Shown piece by piece: positions 20,169 to 31,745 of a DNA stretch of 64,000 nt. A program made the translations under genes and the position numbers. Source of the DNA: Lonicera japonica (taxonomy: Eukaryota > Streptophyta > Magnoliopsida > Dipsacales > Caprifoliaceae); the NCBI GenBank assembly GCA_021464415.1, contig CM038466.1, positions 54,168,013 through 54,232,012 of the forward strand, read 5' to 3'. The notes below the pieces were generated by a model, which saw nothing but the letters and a program-made list of their open reading frames with translations, did no database searches and was not told where the DNA came from. Positions within the stretch are counted from its first letter, which is position 1. Each line of letters starts with the position of its first letter.

Positions 20169-21630
20169 TGTTGACCTAAGTTCTTAATCTTATTTTGATA
20201 ATAATAATAAATCAATCATGTGTAATTTAACATGTTTCTTGATATAAGTATACAGTTCACTTACTTGAAAAATTCAAGAAAAACATGACAAGGATCAATC
20301 TTTCACTATTTGATCATTGGATAAGACAAGGAAGATCAAATTTCTCAATGCAAATCATGAAGTACAGAGGATGAAAAGACTATATGAAAAGTTTCAAGGA
20401 AAAAGCTTCAAATGAAGATCAATCCAAAGAAACAAATCAAAGCATTCGAAGACTCGTTAATTCAGTAATTGAGTGAGTGCTTAAGATTTATGTAAAGCTA
20501 CTTTATTGATCAAATCCCTATAGCTCAAATGTATTCATGCATATTTTAAAGATTGATTCAAACAAGCTTGAAATTGAATTTATTTGAAAAACATCATTTT
20601 ACAAAGACCGATTTTCAAAATAAATTCATATTAATTTTAAATGATCATATTCTAAGCTCTAATAAAAAGAGGTATCTTAAAAACATATATTTGAGGTTCA
20701 AAAGAATTTTATTTGGAACTAAATTGTTAAATTGCAAAAATATTTTTATTTTACATTTAAAATTAGCTCAATTTTCGCACAGTTTTGATCTAATGGTAAG
20801 ATGGAGGCCTTACCGAACTCCAATCATTTTGAAATTTTTACATTAGTTAGACAACATCTCGTGGCACTTTTGAATAAAATTTGAGCATGATCCAACGGTC
20901 AAATTGGGAGAAATTAACAAAACAAATTTGTATTTTTTGTCAAAACTAGCTGTTGAAAAGTTTGAAAATGTATACCTTGGAGCCAAAACCTTCTTAATCA
21001 CCCCCAACGGCCATATGATTTTGCAAGCTATATATATGATATCTTAGACATGTTTTAACATACTTTGAATCATTCTAATACTCTATTATTCATATATTCA
21101 AATATACAAAGATTCAAAAACACGTTTTGATCAATCTTTCATCTTTTGATCTATATATTTTTTATCATTCTTCATTTTAAAAGAGAGTTTGTCTCTTTAT
21201 AGAGCAATAGAGCATATCTTGTGAGAAGTGTAGTGTGTATAACTACATTGTGAGTGTTTCGTGCATAATAACATTTGTATTGAGGTTTGATCTTCACCCG
21301 AAGAAGATTGAATAGTGGAAATTCTCGGAGAACTAACCGAGTACGGACGTATGGTTGAAGAAACCGAATCGTGAGGACAAAAAGTCTTGAGCTTCAAATT
21401 GGTTTAATCTCTCTAAACTCAAACTCTATTTTTATTGCTATATTATTGCTTGTATTTTGAGATTGCTTATTTGGTTATCTTGGGATTGATTACTTGAAGT
21501 TTATTATTTTCTTAATATTGTTGCGTAGTTAAGTTGCTTTGTTTAAATATTTTAAAAACGTTTTAATTCCGTATTTAGTTTTTTAAAACCCTATTCACCC
21601 CCCCCCTCTAGGGTTGTTTTCTGACCAACA
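20169..21630 (+). mobile_element. Solo LTR D, of the same subfamily as Sire-G LTRs
   Basis: 1462 bp, TGTTGACC...TGACCAACA, with perfect TSD ctttt at 20164-20168 and 21631-21635. No internal region is present, so this is an LTR-LTR recombination product. It matches the LTRs of Sire-G (for example agatggaggccttaccgaac and ccaacggccatatgatttt) more than those of Sire-B. It is inserted within Sire-B gag, in the opposite orientation. The 97-codon frame at 20553-20846 is not a gene. Confidence 0.92.
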
Positions 21631-23154
21631 CTTTTGGTTCTCAATTTGGTTATAGCCCAAACCGGCTTTGTCGAATACACACCTTTGCATTCCTAATAGT
21701 TTATCCAAGTTGTCCCTTCCATTAGTGAACTTGACTAGACTATTAGTTAAATCATCCACTTGGTCTTTCAATTTGACATTTTCCACTACAAGTGTGTTTG
21801 GAGTTTCTTTCTCATTTCCCTTCATCAAAGTTTTTATTTCATTTTTCAAAATCACATTTTCTTTCTCAAATGTTTCACACTTACTAGAAACCATCAAATT
21901 TTCCTTTTTGAGGCTTGCATACTTTTTAGATAAGTTTTTAAACTTGCTATGCAATTCCTCAAACATTTCATACAATTCATCATAGTCATTCTCATCGTGT
22001 GCATTATTATTAATAGAGACATTATCATCGCTAAATGAATCATAAATAGAGTTTGCCTCATCGTCATTTTCCATAAGGCAAAGGTTTGCCGTTTTCTCAT
22101 CGCTAAAGTCGGCATCGGATTCCTCTCCTTCGGAATCACTCCAAGTGCCTTTGAAGGCATGCTTTACTTGTTTGAAAGCTTTGTCCCTCTTATCCTTCTT
22201 CTCCTTTCTTCTAACCGGATAATTGGTTTTGAAATGCCCCGGTTGATGGCAATGGAAACACTTCTTTACTTCTTCGTTTTCAACTCTTAGTTGAATTGAT
22301 CGATCATTGTTCCTTCTTGATGAAGAATCAAAGTTGTTTCCTTTTCCTTGAAACTTCTTCTTCTTAGCTAGAAATTTTATGAATTTTCTAGAAAGAATAG
22401 CCATATCCTCATCTCCTCCCATCATCTCCTCATCATCCTCTAGTTGAGTTGCTTTGAGAGCTAGTGTCTTTTTGGCTTTCGAATCACCCTCTTCTTCTCT
22501 TTCAAATTCCTTTTTATGGGTTTTAAGTGAACCCAAGATTTCATCCATGTTTAGCGTCTTGAGGTTGGCTTCTTGAATAGCCATCACTTTGGGTCTCCAT
22601 TTCTTAGGAAGAGTTCTAAGAATCTTTCGAATCTTGTCTTTATTAGAATAGACCTTTCCAACAAGATCTAAAGCATTAGTGATAATAGAGAACTTACTAT
22701 ACATAGAAGCAAGTGATTCATTTGGTTCCATTTTGAATAGTTCATAATCATGAACAAGCATGTCAATATTGTCATCCTTAACTTATGAGGTTTCCTCATG
22801 AGCAACCTCTAGTTTATCCCAAATTTTTTTGGCGGTTTTACAACTAGAAATTTTGTTATATTCGTCTATAGTTAATGCACAATGTAGAGAATTCAAAGCT
22901 TTAGCATTAAGTTGGATTTTCTTAATGTCATGCTCATCATATTCGAAAATAGATTTAGGAGTAACATTACCCCTTTCATTGGTTTTGGTGATCTTATAGA
23001 GTCCAATGAGTGTAACCCTCCATTGTTCAAAGTCACTAGCTTGTAGAAAAGTACACATGCGATTTTTCCAATAACTATAATTTTTGCCAACAAATAAAGG
23101 TGGCCTAGTGGTGGAAGAATCTTCGTTAAGTCCAGTTCTTTGATAAATAGGCAT
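21631..23154 (-). pseudogene. Sire-B gag, N-terminal and central part
   Basis: Starts at ATG 23152-23154 (MPIYQRTGLNEDSS), as in Sire-G. Residues about 15-130 form the copia gag core (LFVGKNYSYWKNRM, AKKIWDKL). A TAA then interrupts the frame at 22783-22785, where Sire-G has a Gln codon (CAA). The frame reopens with DYELFKMEPNESLASMY, a basic region, a first zinc knuckle CFHCHQPGHFKTNY whose last Cys is Tyr, an acidic stretch and a coiled coil (LKKENLMVSSKCETFEKENVILKNE), and runs into solo LTR D. Gag is therefore inactive here. Confidence 0.85.
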
Positions 23155-23193
23155 GATTGTAAACTCTAAGATTGTAAAATCAAAACAAGAATA

Positions 23194-23208
23194 CAACCTC
23201 TGATACCA
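23194..23208 (-). other. Primer binding site of Sire-B
   Basis: On the minus strand tggtatcagaggttg lies two bases inside the 5' LTR. It matches the initiator Met-tRNA primer site in its first 11 bases. Identical to the site of Sire-G at 55391. Confidence 0.85.
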
Positions 23209-23210
23209 AT

Positions 23211-24579
23211 TGTAGGTCGAAAAATACGCTAAAGGGGGGTGAATAGGGTTTTTAAAACTAAATCGGATTTTTAAAATCGTTTTTAAAGTATTTAATGTCT
23301 ATATCAATCAAACAAGCAAGATACCAAGGTAGTTCTAATCACAATGAATATATAGAAATATATAATAGAGAAAGAGATAGAAAGATTAAACCGATAGAAG
23401 TCGAAGACTTTTTGTCCACACGGCTCTACTTGTTAGCCTCTACTTTCGCGCTCGGTTAGTTCCCCAAGAATTTCCAGTAATACGATCTTTTTCCGGGTGA
23501 ATATCAAACCTTTACAAGAGTTAACACTCTACAAATGTTGCAATCTCACAACACTCAACACAAGAACAACCTCTTGTTATTTTAAGAGATGAACCTCTCT
23601 TAATATTTGATGAATAAGAATTTGGTGACTAACACCAATACACAATAGCTCGCAAGTGTGTAAAGATTACAATTTAGGCTCACACTATGAGATATCAAAT
23701 TTGATCAACAATTTATATCTCAAAATAATGAAGATTGGTCAAAGGCAATGTTCTTGAATCTTTAAGAATTGAATATAGATGAATATAATAGCGTAAGAAT
23801 GATTCAAGAGTATTTAAATATGTCTTAGATAGTGTATATATAGAGTCTAGGATAATATATGGCCGTTTGGAGGGAGTTGGTAGAGGTTTTGTGCAAAAAA
23901 TGGTAAAAAATCAGAAATCCAACGGCTAGTTTTTGGACCATCAGTCGACTGAGCACTGCTCATCAGTCGGCTGATGAGCACTGTCTGGCAAGCAAAGAAT
24001 GCAATTTTTACACTTTTGCAAATTAGTTCCAAAATCAATTTTAATGCTTAGGGAAGGTTAAATATAGGTTCCTAAGATACCTATTTTCGTTAGAACTGCA
24101 AATAAGATCATTTAGAATTTAATATGAATTAAATCCAAAACCGATTTTTGCCAAAAGGGTGTTTTGAAAAGATCTTGAAGAAAACTTTGATTTGATCAAT
24201 CTAATTGTGTTAAAACAAAGTGTATGAGTATATTGAGAATCAAATAAGAACTTTTACATAAAAGACATAAGCACCCACTCAAATATAAAATAACGAGTCT
24301 TCGAGGGCTTTGTTTGTATCTTCGTTTCTTTTCTTTCTTGGCACATTGATCTTCATAGAAATGTCATTATGATTGTGTATTGATAAAGTAGTTGTGTGAG
24401 GTGAGAGAGATTGATAATAGAGATCTTTGTAGGTGAATAATCTTGGTTCCGGCTTTTCAGTTTAGTCCACGTGTGACCAATTAAATGTGGCTATTACTCA
24501 AAACATCAACTTAGTTAAATAACACATGACTAACGTTATTGTTATTATCAAAACAAGATTAGTGACTTTTAGGTCAACA
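23211..24579 (-). repeat. 5' LTR of Sire-B
   Basis: 1369 bp counterpart of 3314-4667. Contains cagtcgactg followed by cagtcggctg at about 23942-23972, the CG palindrome motif of this subfamily. Ends at the Cop-A junction with flanking caaat. Confidence 0.92.
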
Positions 24580-25690
24580 CAAATCTTTTATTTATTTCCA
24601 TTTTTGACCCTAGACTTTCCTGTTATTTCCATATTGACCCCAAAATTTCCAACTAATCTCACTTTAACCCCAAACTTTCTAGTTATTTCTAAATTAACCC
24701 CAACTTTTTAGTTATTTCCAAATTAACCCCAAACTTTCCAGTTACTTCCAAATTTATCCTAGAATGCTCTAGGGCCTCAAGACCATCCAAAAATCTCTCG
24801 ACCCATCTCCATCACTCTTAATAGGCTGGACTATATTCATTAGGTTCAGGCAATGACTACTTTCCTTTAGGTTCGTCGGGTTTGGCGAATTGTTACTGGA
24901 GAATTAAAAGAATAAGAACAAAAGAAAAATAAATCTGATGAAGGATTTGTAGAACGAAAAGACAATGGATTAGAAAGAATGGTGATATCATTACTTAGAG
25001 TCATAATACCTTAATTCCCACAATCAGTTAACAATTTGGGCAATTTTTCACGGGAAAGGAAGTTTGGGACTTTATAAAAACTTGGTACACCAGCAAAGAC
25101 CTTGTTCATTAATATTAACTTTTGACTGCTCTACATTCCAATAGGAAACAATTTGATTAATCCATTGATGAATCTCTATTCGAGATATAAGCCATGTGAG
25201 ATAAGTTGGATATTTTCGAACCTATTTGCTTATGTCCCAAAACGCTGCCAAATTTAATATATACAAGAACCAACAACAAGTGATGATACTTCTCATAACT
25301 TTTCATGATCGCTTTCAACATGTTCAGGCTTTTTTCCTACATCGCCATCCTCTACCAACTCTCAAATCTACTGCCACTGTATTTCATTTTGAAGAAACAC
25401 GCCTTGGTCCAAATTCTAAGAATTCTAATGTAGTGCTTGTTGTCACTTATTCTAAATCTAAAAAGCTATCAAATGATAAATTTGAGAAATCATCAAACGA
25501 GAGCACATATTGCCATGCGACTACTGATACGTTGCTCTACTATCCCAAACGAATTTGTAAGTTATATGTCGCAAGCTCAGTCCAAAGCATTATAGTTCTA
25601 ATTCCTACAAGAATCCTGCCAAACAATGCAATACCAAAATCGTCATAGTTGCTGCTGCCACTCCACAATCACCTAAGTCCGATTCCTTCT
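24580..25690 (+). pseudogene. Cop-A gag remnant
   Basis: Sequence of Cop-A resumes after Sire-B. About 25045-25100 translates to a gag-like VWDFIKTWYTSKDLVH block, and 25226-25648 is an open stretch (140 codons) with LITFHDRFQHVQAF and HPLPTLKSTATVFHFEETRLG, similar in layout to copia gag before the zinc knuckle. The start, 24580-24760, is a local repeat of aattaaccccaaactttcc-like units. Heavily decayed. Confidence 0.6.
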
Positions 25691-25750
25691 ATCACCAATA
25701 ATGACCTTGTAGAAATGTTGATATAGGTTTTATCTAGCCCATCGAATGCA

Positions 25751-26780
25751 ATGTCTGCCACTTCAGGTAACTCTTGGTATTTTAATTATGGATGCTGGAA
25801 CCACTTAACCCCTGATTCCACAATCTTTCTTTCTAAATACTCTGCCCCACACACATCTTTACTTAAACTGCTAATGGGTCTCAGTAACAAACATCGGACC
25901 AGTATCTACATCCAATTTATCTCTTCCATATACATTTCACATACCTAAGCTGATTATTAATTTTATGTGATCTAGGCCTAAATGTTATTTTTCCTATTTA
26001 TGGTTATCATGTATAGGATCCACGGCCGAGGCAGGTTATTAGGATATATTGGCTGTAAAGTTGGTCGCATGTTCGAACTTGTTCATCTACATATACCACC
26101 GAATTTTACCATCTCCAATCTCTCTGTTGCTCCTGCCCTTTCTACCTTATCTCTGCAACTTTGGCATTCCAGGATAGGTCATGTGTTTGTCAATAGGCTG
26201 AGGTCTTTTACATCTACTGGTAAATTAGGAAAAGTGAACTCAAAAAGTGTTTATTATTTGCCCTGTCAATTTGGAAAACAACATGCATTATCTTTTAATA
26301 AAAGTGATTATATTTCATGTACACCTTTTGATCTTACGCACTCTGATATTTGGGGACTGTCCCTTTATAACATCATGGGGGGATCTAAATACTTTATTAT
26401 TTTCATAAATGATTTCATTCGATTCTCCTAGATGTATCTCCTAAAAACCTTTTTTGAACTACCACAAATTTATTATAAGTTTGCTTAAATGATCTAAACT
26501 CAATTTTCTCACCCAATTAAAATATTCCGTGATGATAATGCCATTGAATACAAAGAAACCAATTTTTTCAAGTTTTTGCATCACCAACGAACAATTTCTC
26601 AATAATCATGTCCTAGTACATCCCAATAAAATGGCCGTGCTGAACGCAAATATTGTCATATTTCAGACACTCTCTTAACCCTCCCCATATCCAGTGGGTG
26701 TCCCGAATATTTCTGGGGGGAAGAAGCTCTTAAACGTCTACACCATTAATCATCACCCTATTTTCGCCTTCCAAAACTAA
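25751..26780 (+). pseudogene. Cop-A protease and integrase remnant
   Basis: 25751-25948 has WYFNYGCWNHLTPDSTIF, the copia protease start with the catalytic Asp replaced (usually DSG/DSGC). 25982-26431 holds the pre-integrase zinc region (LWHSRIGH...CQFGKQHAL) and the integrase start (DLTHSDIWG, SKYFIIFINDFIRFS). Homology continues in shifted frames (QNGRAERK-like region about 26625) with many stops. Not functional. Confidence 0.75.
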
Positions 26781-27418
26781 TCTCCTTATGAAAGGCTATA
26801 CGGTAGTCTGTGAAACTATAATCTTCTGAAAATTTTTGGGTGCGTCTGTGTTGTCTTGCTCTAACCCCATGAACATACCAAACTCAAAGTTCGTTCTTGT
26901 CTCTGTTACTTCTTAGGGTATTATATAGAACATAAAGGTTACGGGTGTTGTTACCCTATTTCAAAATGACTTCGTGTATCTTATCATGTCATATTTTTGG
27001 AACATAAAATGTTATCATCAATTTTTAAATTCCAGATCACTACCGATACATCTCTTTCATTCTTTACTAGCTCTATTGCTAATCTTTATTCCTCCATCTT
27101 ACATGTCCCATCTTCAACTGCAACAGAAAATCATGAACTAACTACTGAGACTAGTTTATCCAGTGAACCCCCCCCCCCCTCCACAGAGTCTAGTCCATCC
27201 ACCACCACTACTCCATTAAGTGATATGTCTCCTAAACCAACAGCGAACTATCCTGATGATGCTTGACTTACCTAACAACCCTATTAACCAACCATCACCT
27301 CCTCGTCAGTCTACTCAGGTAAGACATCTACCTCATCATCTTCGTGATTACCATTTATATTCTACCATATTCTCGCATAATGAGCCATTTTCTTATAAAG
27401 AGACTAGTTCTAACCCGT

Positions 27419-28872
27419 TATGGCAGAAGCTATGTCTAAGGAACTGCAGGCCTTAAAGAAAGCTCAAAATTGGGACTTAGTCACCCTTCCCCAAGGAAGG
27501 ACAACACTTGGTTGGAAATGGGTTTACAAAATGAAAACCAAATCAGATGGATCCATTGATCGATAAAAAGTCTGACTTGTAGCAAAATATTTTAATTAAG
27601 AATACAGCATCGATTATGAAGAAACTTTTGCTCCTACTATTCGGTTAACCTCAATTATAAGTCTTATTTATGTTGCAACTACTAGAAAATGGGACCTATT
27701 TCAAATATATGTGAAAAATGCATTTTTCAATAGCGATTTTTTTGAAGAAGTTTACATGAAACTTCCTCCAGGAGTTCCACATCCCACATCATAAGTTTAC
27801 AGACTTCGTCATGCCTTATAAGGTCTCAAGTAAGCTCCACGTGCCTTGTCTAAAAAGTTCAATTATACCGTTCACAAATTGGGTTTTACCTCTAGTTTTT
27901 ATAATTACGGGCTCTTTATCAGAAAAATAAAGTCTGGCATCACGTTTCTCATTCTCTATGTGGATGATATGATCATTACTGTAGATGATCTTTTTGGAAT
28001 TTCTGAACTTAAAAAATCCCTCAGTCGTCATTTTAAGATGAAGGACCTTGGTCACGTCAACTAGTTGTTAGGTCTTGAAGTTCTCTCTTTGATCCTGCTG
28101 GTTATTATATTTCCTAGGCTAAATATGCTTCTGACATTCTCACTCGTGCCGATGGAAATGAATCTCTGACTTACTCCTCTTAATGGTACCCCCCTAAGTG
28201 ATGATACTCAGTATCGACATATAATTGGTTGTTTGGTTTATCTCACTGTCACTTGTCCAGATATTGTTAATGTTGTTCACATCCTCAATCAGTTCATCTC
28301 TGCTCCATGATCTACTCATTATTCGGTTGGTCTTTGCATTCTTCCTACATCAAAGGGACCTTGTTTTACGGCCTTCGTTTTCCATCCATATCCTCTTTAG
28401 AGCTATGTGCCTACTCTAATTTTGATTATGTAGGAGATCTTATCGATAGACATTTAACCAATTGTATCTTCTAGGAATATTCTCTCATATCCTGACATAG
28501 CAAGAAACAATCGCTAGTCTTTCGATCTAGTGCAGAAGTTGAATATTGTGCTCTCGTTAACACTACTCAGGAACTCGTCTAGCTCCATTGGCTACTCTAA
28601 AATATGGGAATTCCTCAACATCTTCCAATAACCCTTGGCTGTGATAATTAAAGTATTAGGCAGATTGCTCACAACAATGTTTTTCATGAACAAACAAAGC
28701 ACATCTAGATTGATTGTCATTTTATTCGTTAGCATATCGATCGCAATACAGTTCCCCTCCTGTCTATTACTTCTGACGATCAACCTACAAATCTATTCAC
28801 CAAAATTCATTCGCCTGGCAGTTTCCACAATCTTATTTCTAAACTCAAAATGGTTTATCATTTGCCACCTTA
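27419..28872 (+). pseudogene. Cop-A reverse transcriptase and RNase H remnant
   Basis: RT starts with AEAMSKELQALKKAQNWDLV and GWKWVYKMKTKSDGSID, then YEETFAPTIRL and YVDD (LILYVDDMIITVDD, about 27951-27992), all interrupted by stops. RNase H traces follow to about 28870 (FCHL-type end TIYHLPP). Order and spacing fit copia pol. The stretch 26990-27420, before the RT, is Ser/Thr/Pro-rich linker with a run of about ten C at 27168. Confidence 0.8.
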
Positions 28873-28875
28873 AGT

Positions 28876-29091
28876 TTGAAGGGGAATGTTAGCATAAATT
28901 TTGCATTATTTCCATCTATTGTAGTTGACCTTTTATGTATCCATATTTAGAGGATTATGTATTAATTCAAATATATTCTCCTTCGATATTTTGTATTTTT
29001 CTCAACCCTATATAAAGGGTTCTCATTGTACACATTATAGATCATAATATACTGTACTTTTTCATCTATCTTTTGTCATCAATCTTTAACA
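28876..29091 (+). repeat. Polypurine tract and 3' LTR of Cop-A
   Basis: Purine tract ttgaaggggaa at 28876-28886, then the 205-bp LTR TGTTAGC...TTTAACA at 28887-29091. It keeps a TATA box (ctatataaagg, about 29008-29018) that has been lost from the 5' LTR. Confidence 0.85.
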
Positions 29092-29566
29092 CCAATGTTA
29101 TCATATCAATCAACCACATATGTTTAATAAAAAATTTATAGTCTTAACAATGAGCGCCAAAAACCCTAGCTAGAAGCTTCAGAGAAGCATCAATCATAAA
29201 TTTCACCAAATCGGGACAATTGTGTGAGAATCTATGGTTTAGAGCCCCGCCTATTCGTATAATTGCAAAAGAAGATAACAAAAAAAGATAAGTTTTGGTC
29301 TTAAAAAAATTAAAAAAATTAAACCTATATATATTGGTACAAATGGGAGCGTGGGTAGTACTACTAAGAGCATACTAAAAAATAAGCACATGTGCTTTTG
29401 TCTAATCACGTGCATACATATGCTAAGCTAGTAGTCCAAATCAATCATTTAAATCTCACATTGGCATAAATTTTGGATGGTGATATTTCACCCTATAATA
29501 CAATTGATTTTACTCCCACTTTTCATTCGGTTATTGAGAAGGATTATTAAGAATTTAATAAGGTGC

Positions 29567-29674
29567 CTATTATTTGATTCTTGAAGACCGAGTATAAGCT
29601 TGACAATACCTTACTCAATCCCTAAGCACCGAATATATAGGCTTATACTCGGTGCTTAAGGACCAAATAACATC
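29567..29674. repeat. Imperfect inverted repeat (foldback, possible small MITE)
   Basis: Left arm (about 29568-29600) ends gaccgagtataagc; right arm (29641-29672) starts gcttatactcggt. About 31-bp arms pair with several mismatches around an about 40-base loop. No clear TSD. Confidence 0.45.
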
Positions 29675-31387
29675 ATTATTTTATTTGTAAAGTTTCAAAC
29701 AAAAATAAAGGAGTTGTTAAATAAATCTACAAAATTAGTCTTTTTACTCCGGTGAGAGAATACTTTCTTTTAACCCCACTCATTTTTCAAAAAAGATTTC
29801 GATTCACCCCAGTGGCGGGGTGAGTTTACTAAATGCATTATAGGGATGTTAATTTTCGTCGTTGCTAGAGCTAAAACATGAAAATGTTATATAAACACAT
29901 AAAAATATTTTCTCACCTGGCAAAAGAAAACTTTCACTTCACCCGTCATATTTTTTATCGAAAACATTCAACCCACCCCATATATTTTATACATGCCAAT
30001 GACATACCACCTCTTCTTTATACGTCAAACAATAAAACCTTTTTTTTCATTGCACATCCACAAAATTCATGACTGACCTAACAAATCCTGGAATCATTCT
30101 TGCATAATGGGAGCATAATTGGACCAAAAATATCCACCAATTCTGAAACCAATATAGACAATTTAGCTAATTTCCTTGGGAAGCATGTATCCAACATTGC
30201 TTATCAAATTCTTTGAAAAAACTTTTATGAGCTATTTAGATTTGGATGGAAAATCAAAACCATTTTCTATTGCTAAGATTAAAGCAAATTAGGTTTACAA
30301 TAATGACATTGGTTTGATGATTTTTTTAATATGAATTGTTTAAACGGGAATAAAAAATAAGTTACCTTGAACAGGAATAAAAAAATGTGTTGTTGCTTGG
30401 TAGATAGCTATGTGTTCAATCTGCATAACATTCAAGGCTCGACTTGTGTCAAAAGTTTAATACAATTTCACACCGTAGTTGAAATCCGCCCTACATATTT
30501 AACAAAAGTATTTCATTTTTCATATTTTACTAATCATTAGAATATTACACAATTAAATTTGAGTGACATAACAAAAATAATATAACTTATATATTTTATA
30601 AATAAATATTAAATATAAGTCATAATAATTCACTTTTTGCTATGAAAGTATATAGTTCATAAAAACATCTCTAAAATTTATTTTAGGCAAAAAATGACAT
30701 TTGATCACTGGTACGGCGTATTCTAATAATCAAACTTTTTTTCTATATAGCATATATCATTAAGTAAAATTATACTCAAAGCATTTATCCATTAGATTTC
30801 AATCCTTAATACTGAATCAAATTAATACAATATAACTAATGCAACGATCATTTCGGTAATCAATATTCAATTAACAAAAAGCTGCAATCAATTGAATAAC
30901 AATTAAAAAATATTTTAAATCCATAAATCTAGAAATATACTAGTAATTATTGTAAAAATAATCTTAAGTTATATCCCAAGTATTGCTTCTTTTAATTAGA
31001 GTTATAATATATACATATATATGTAAAGACTTATGCAGTTTTTCTATTGTTAAACTAGAAAAGGACAAACAAACATTAGTTTTGACTGCACGTAGTTTCT
31101 TTATCTTTTACTACTGAGGATAACACAAAATTGCCGTATTAATTTTGCAGACGGTCGAGGGTGACTAGGAAGAAAAGAAAACAAATAGTAAAGTGAGTAT
31201 CAAGATAAAATTAGGTTAAGCTAATATATAATTTCTGCAAATAAGGTAAAAGATCTTGCGTGACAATATTTTTTACAAAAGAAAAAACCAATGAATAATA
31301 TTATTTTAGAAATAAGGGCCTAGATATATCATTATGAAATAAAGGCTTGTTTATTGGTTGTGTTTTCAAATAAGGGTTTTGAACGAG

Positions 31388-31745
31388 TGCAAACTTAACT
31401 TTGCAATCAAAAAACATTAATGCAAATTTGTTTTGCATTATGAGTTTATATTTTCTAACAAGTATATTCTTATATTTCATTCATAAAACTTTAAAACAAC
31501 TCAAATAAACAAAAATACTCAGTAATGTTTTAGAAAATAAGGAGTGCAAACTTAACTTTGCATAATTTCGAAAAAATTATTATATGCATTTTATAAATAA
31601 ATAGGTTTTGAATATGTAATTTGTTAAAATTGTTCTAAACACTGTCAATTAAACACTTATTTATAATAATATGCTAAAAAACATGTAGTGCAAACTTAAT
31701 TTTGCACGATTCCCAAAAAAAAACTACTACAAAGTTAACTTTGCA
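31388..31745. repeat. Four copies of a near-palindromic tgcaaacttaactttgca motif
   Basis: At 31388-31405 and 31545-31562 (identical), 31689-31706 (tgcaaacttaattttgca) and 31728-31745 (tacaaagttaactttgca). The surrounding 140-160 bp are AT-rich and only loosely similar, so this may be a decayed tandem repeat. Confidence 0.5.

Larger units (their letters stand above)
3314..24579 (-). mobile_element. Sire-B: Sirevirus-like copia element with extra ORF, itself interrupted twice
   Basis: On the minus strand the element starts TGTTGACC (24579) and ends GACCTACA (3314). LTRs are 23211-24579 (5') and 3314-4667 (3'). An iMet-type primer site lies at 23194-23208 and a purine tract next to the 3' LTR. 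Flanking 5-mers are caaac (3309-3313) and caaat (24580-24584). Removing Gyp-C and solo LTR D gives about 9.9 kb. Order in element sense: gag (two zinc knuckles and a coiled coil), protease, integrase, RT, RNase H, extra 412-aa ORF, repeated polypurine tracts, LTR. Long LTRs, large gag, extra ORF and multiple polypurine tracts all point to the Sirevirus (SIRE/Maximus) lineage. Coding parts are broken and the LTRs have visibly diverged, so it is an older insertion than the elements inside it. Confidence 0.9.
2545..29091 (+). mobile_element. Cop-A: old Ty1/copia retrotransposon carrying nested insertions
   Basis: Short LTRs (2545-2708 and 28887-29091) start TGTTAGC and end TTTAACA. The left one is followed directly by an initiator-Met-tRNA-type primer site (tggtatcaacgg); the right one is preceded by a purine tract. 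Flanking 5-mers are ctaat (2540-2544) and ccaat (29092-29096), a TSD with one mismatch. Removing Sire-B (3314-24579) leaves about 5.3 kb, the normal copia size. The pol remnants (24580-28872) run in the expected order gag, protease, integrase, RT, RNase H on the plus strand, with many stops and shifts. It is the oldest layer of the nest and certainly non-autonomous. Confidence 0.85.
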
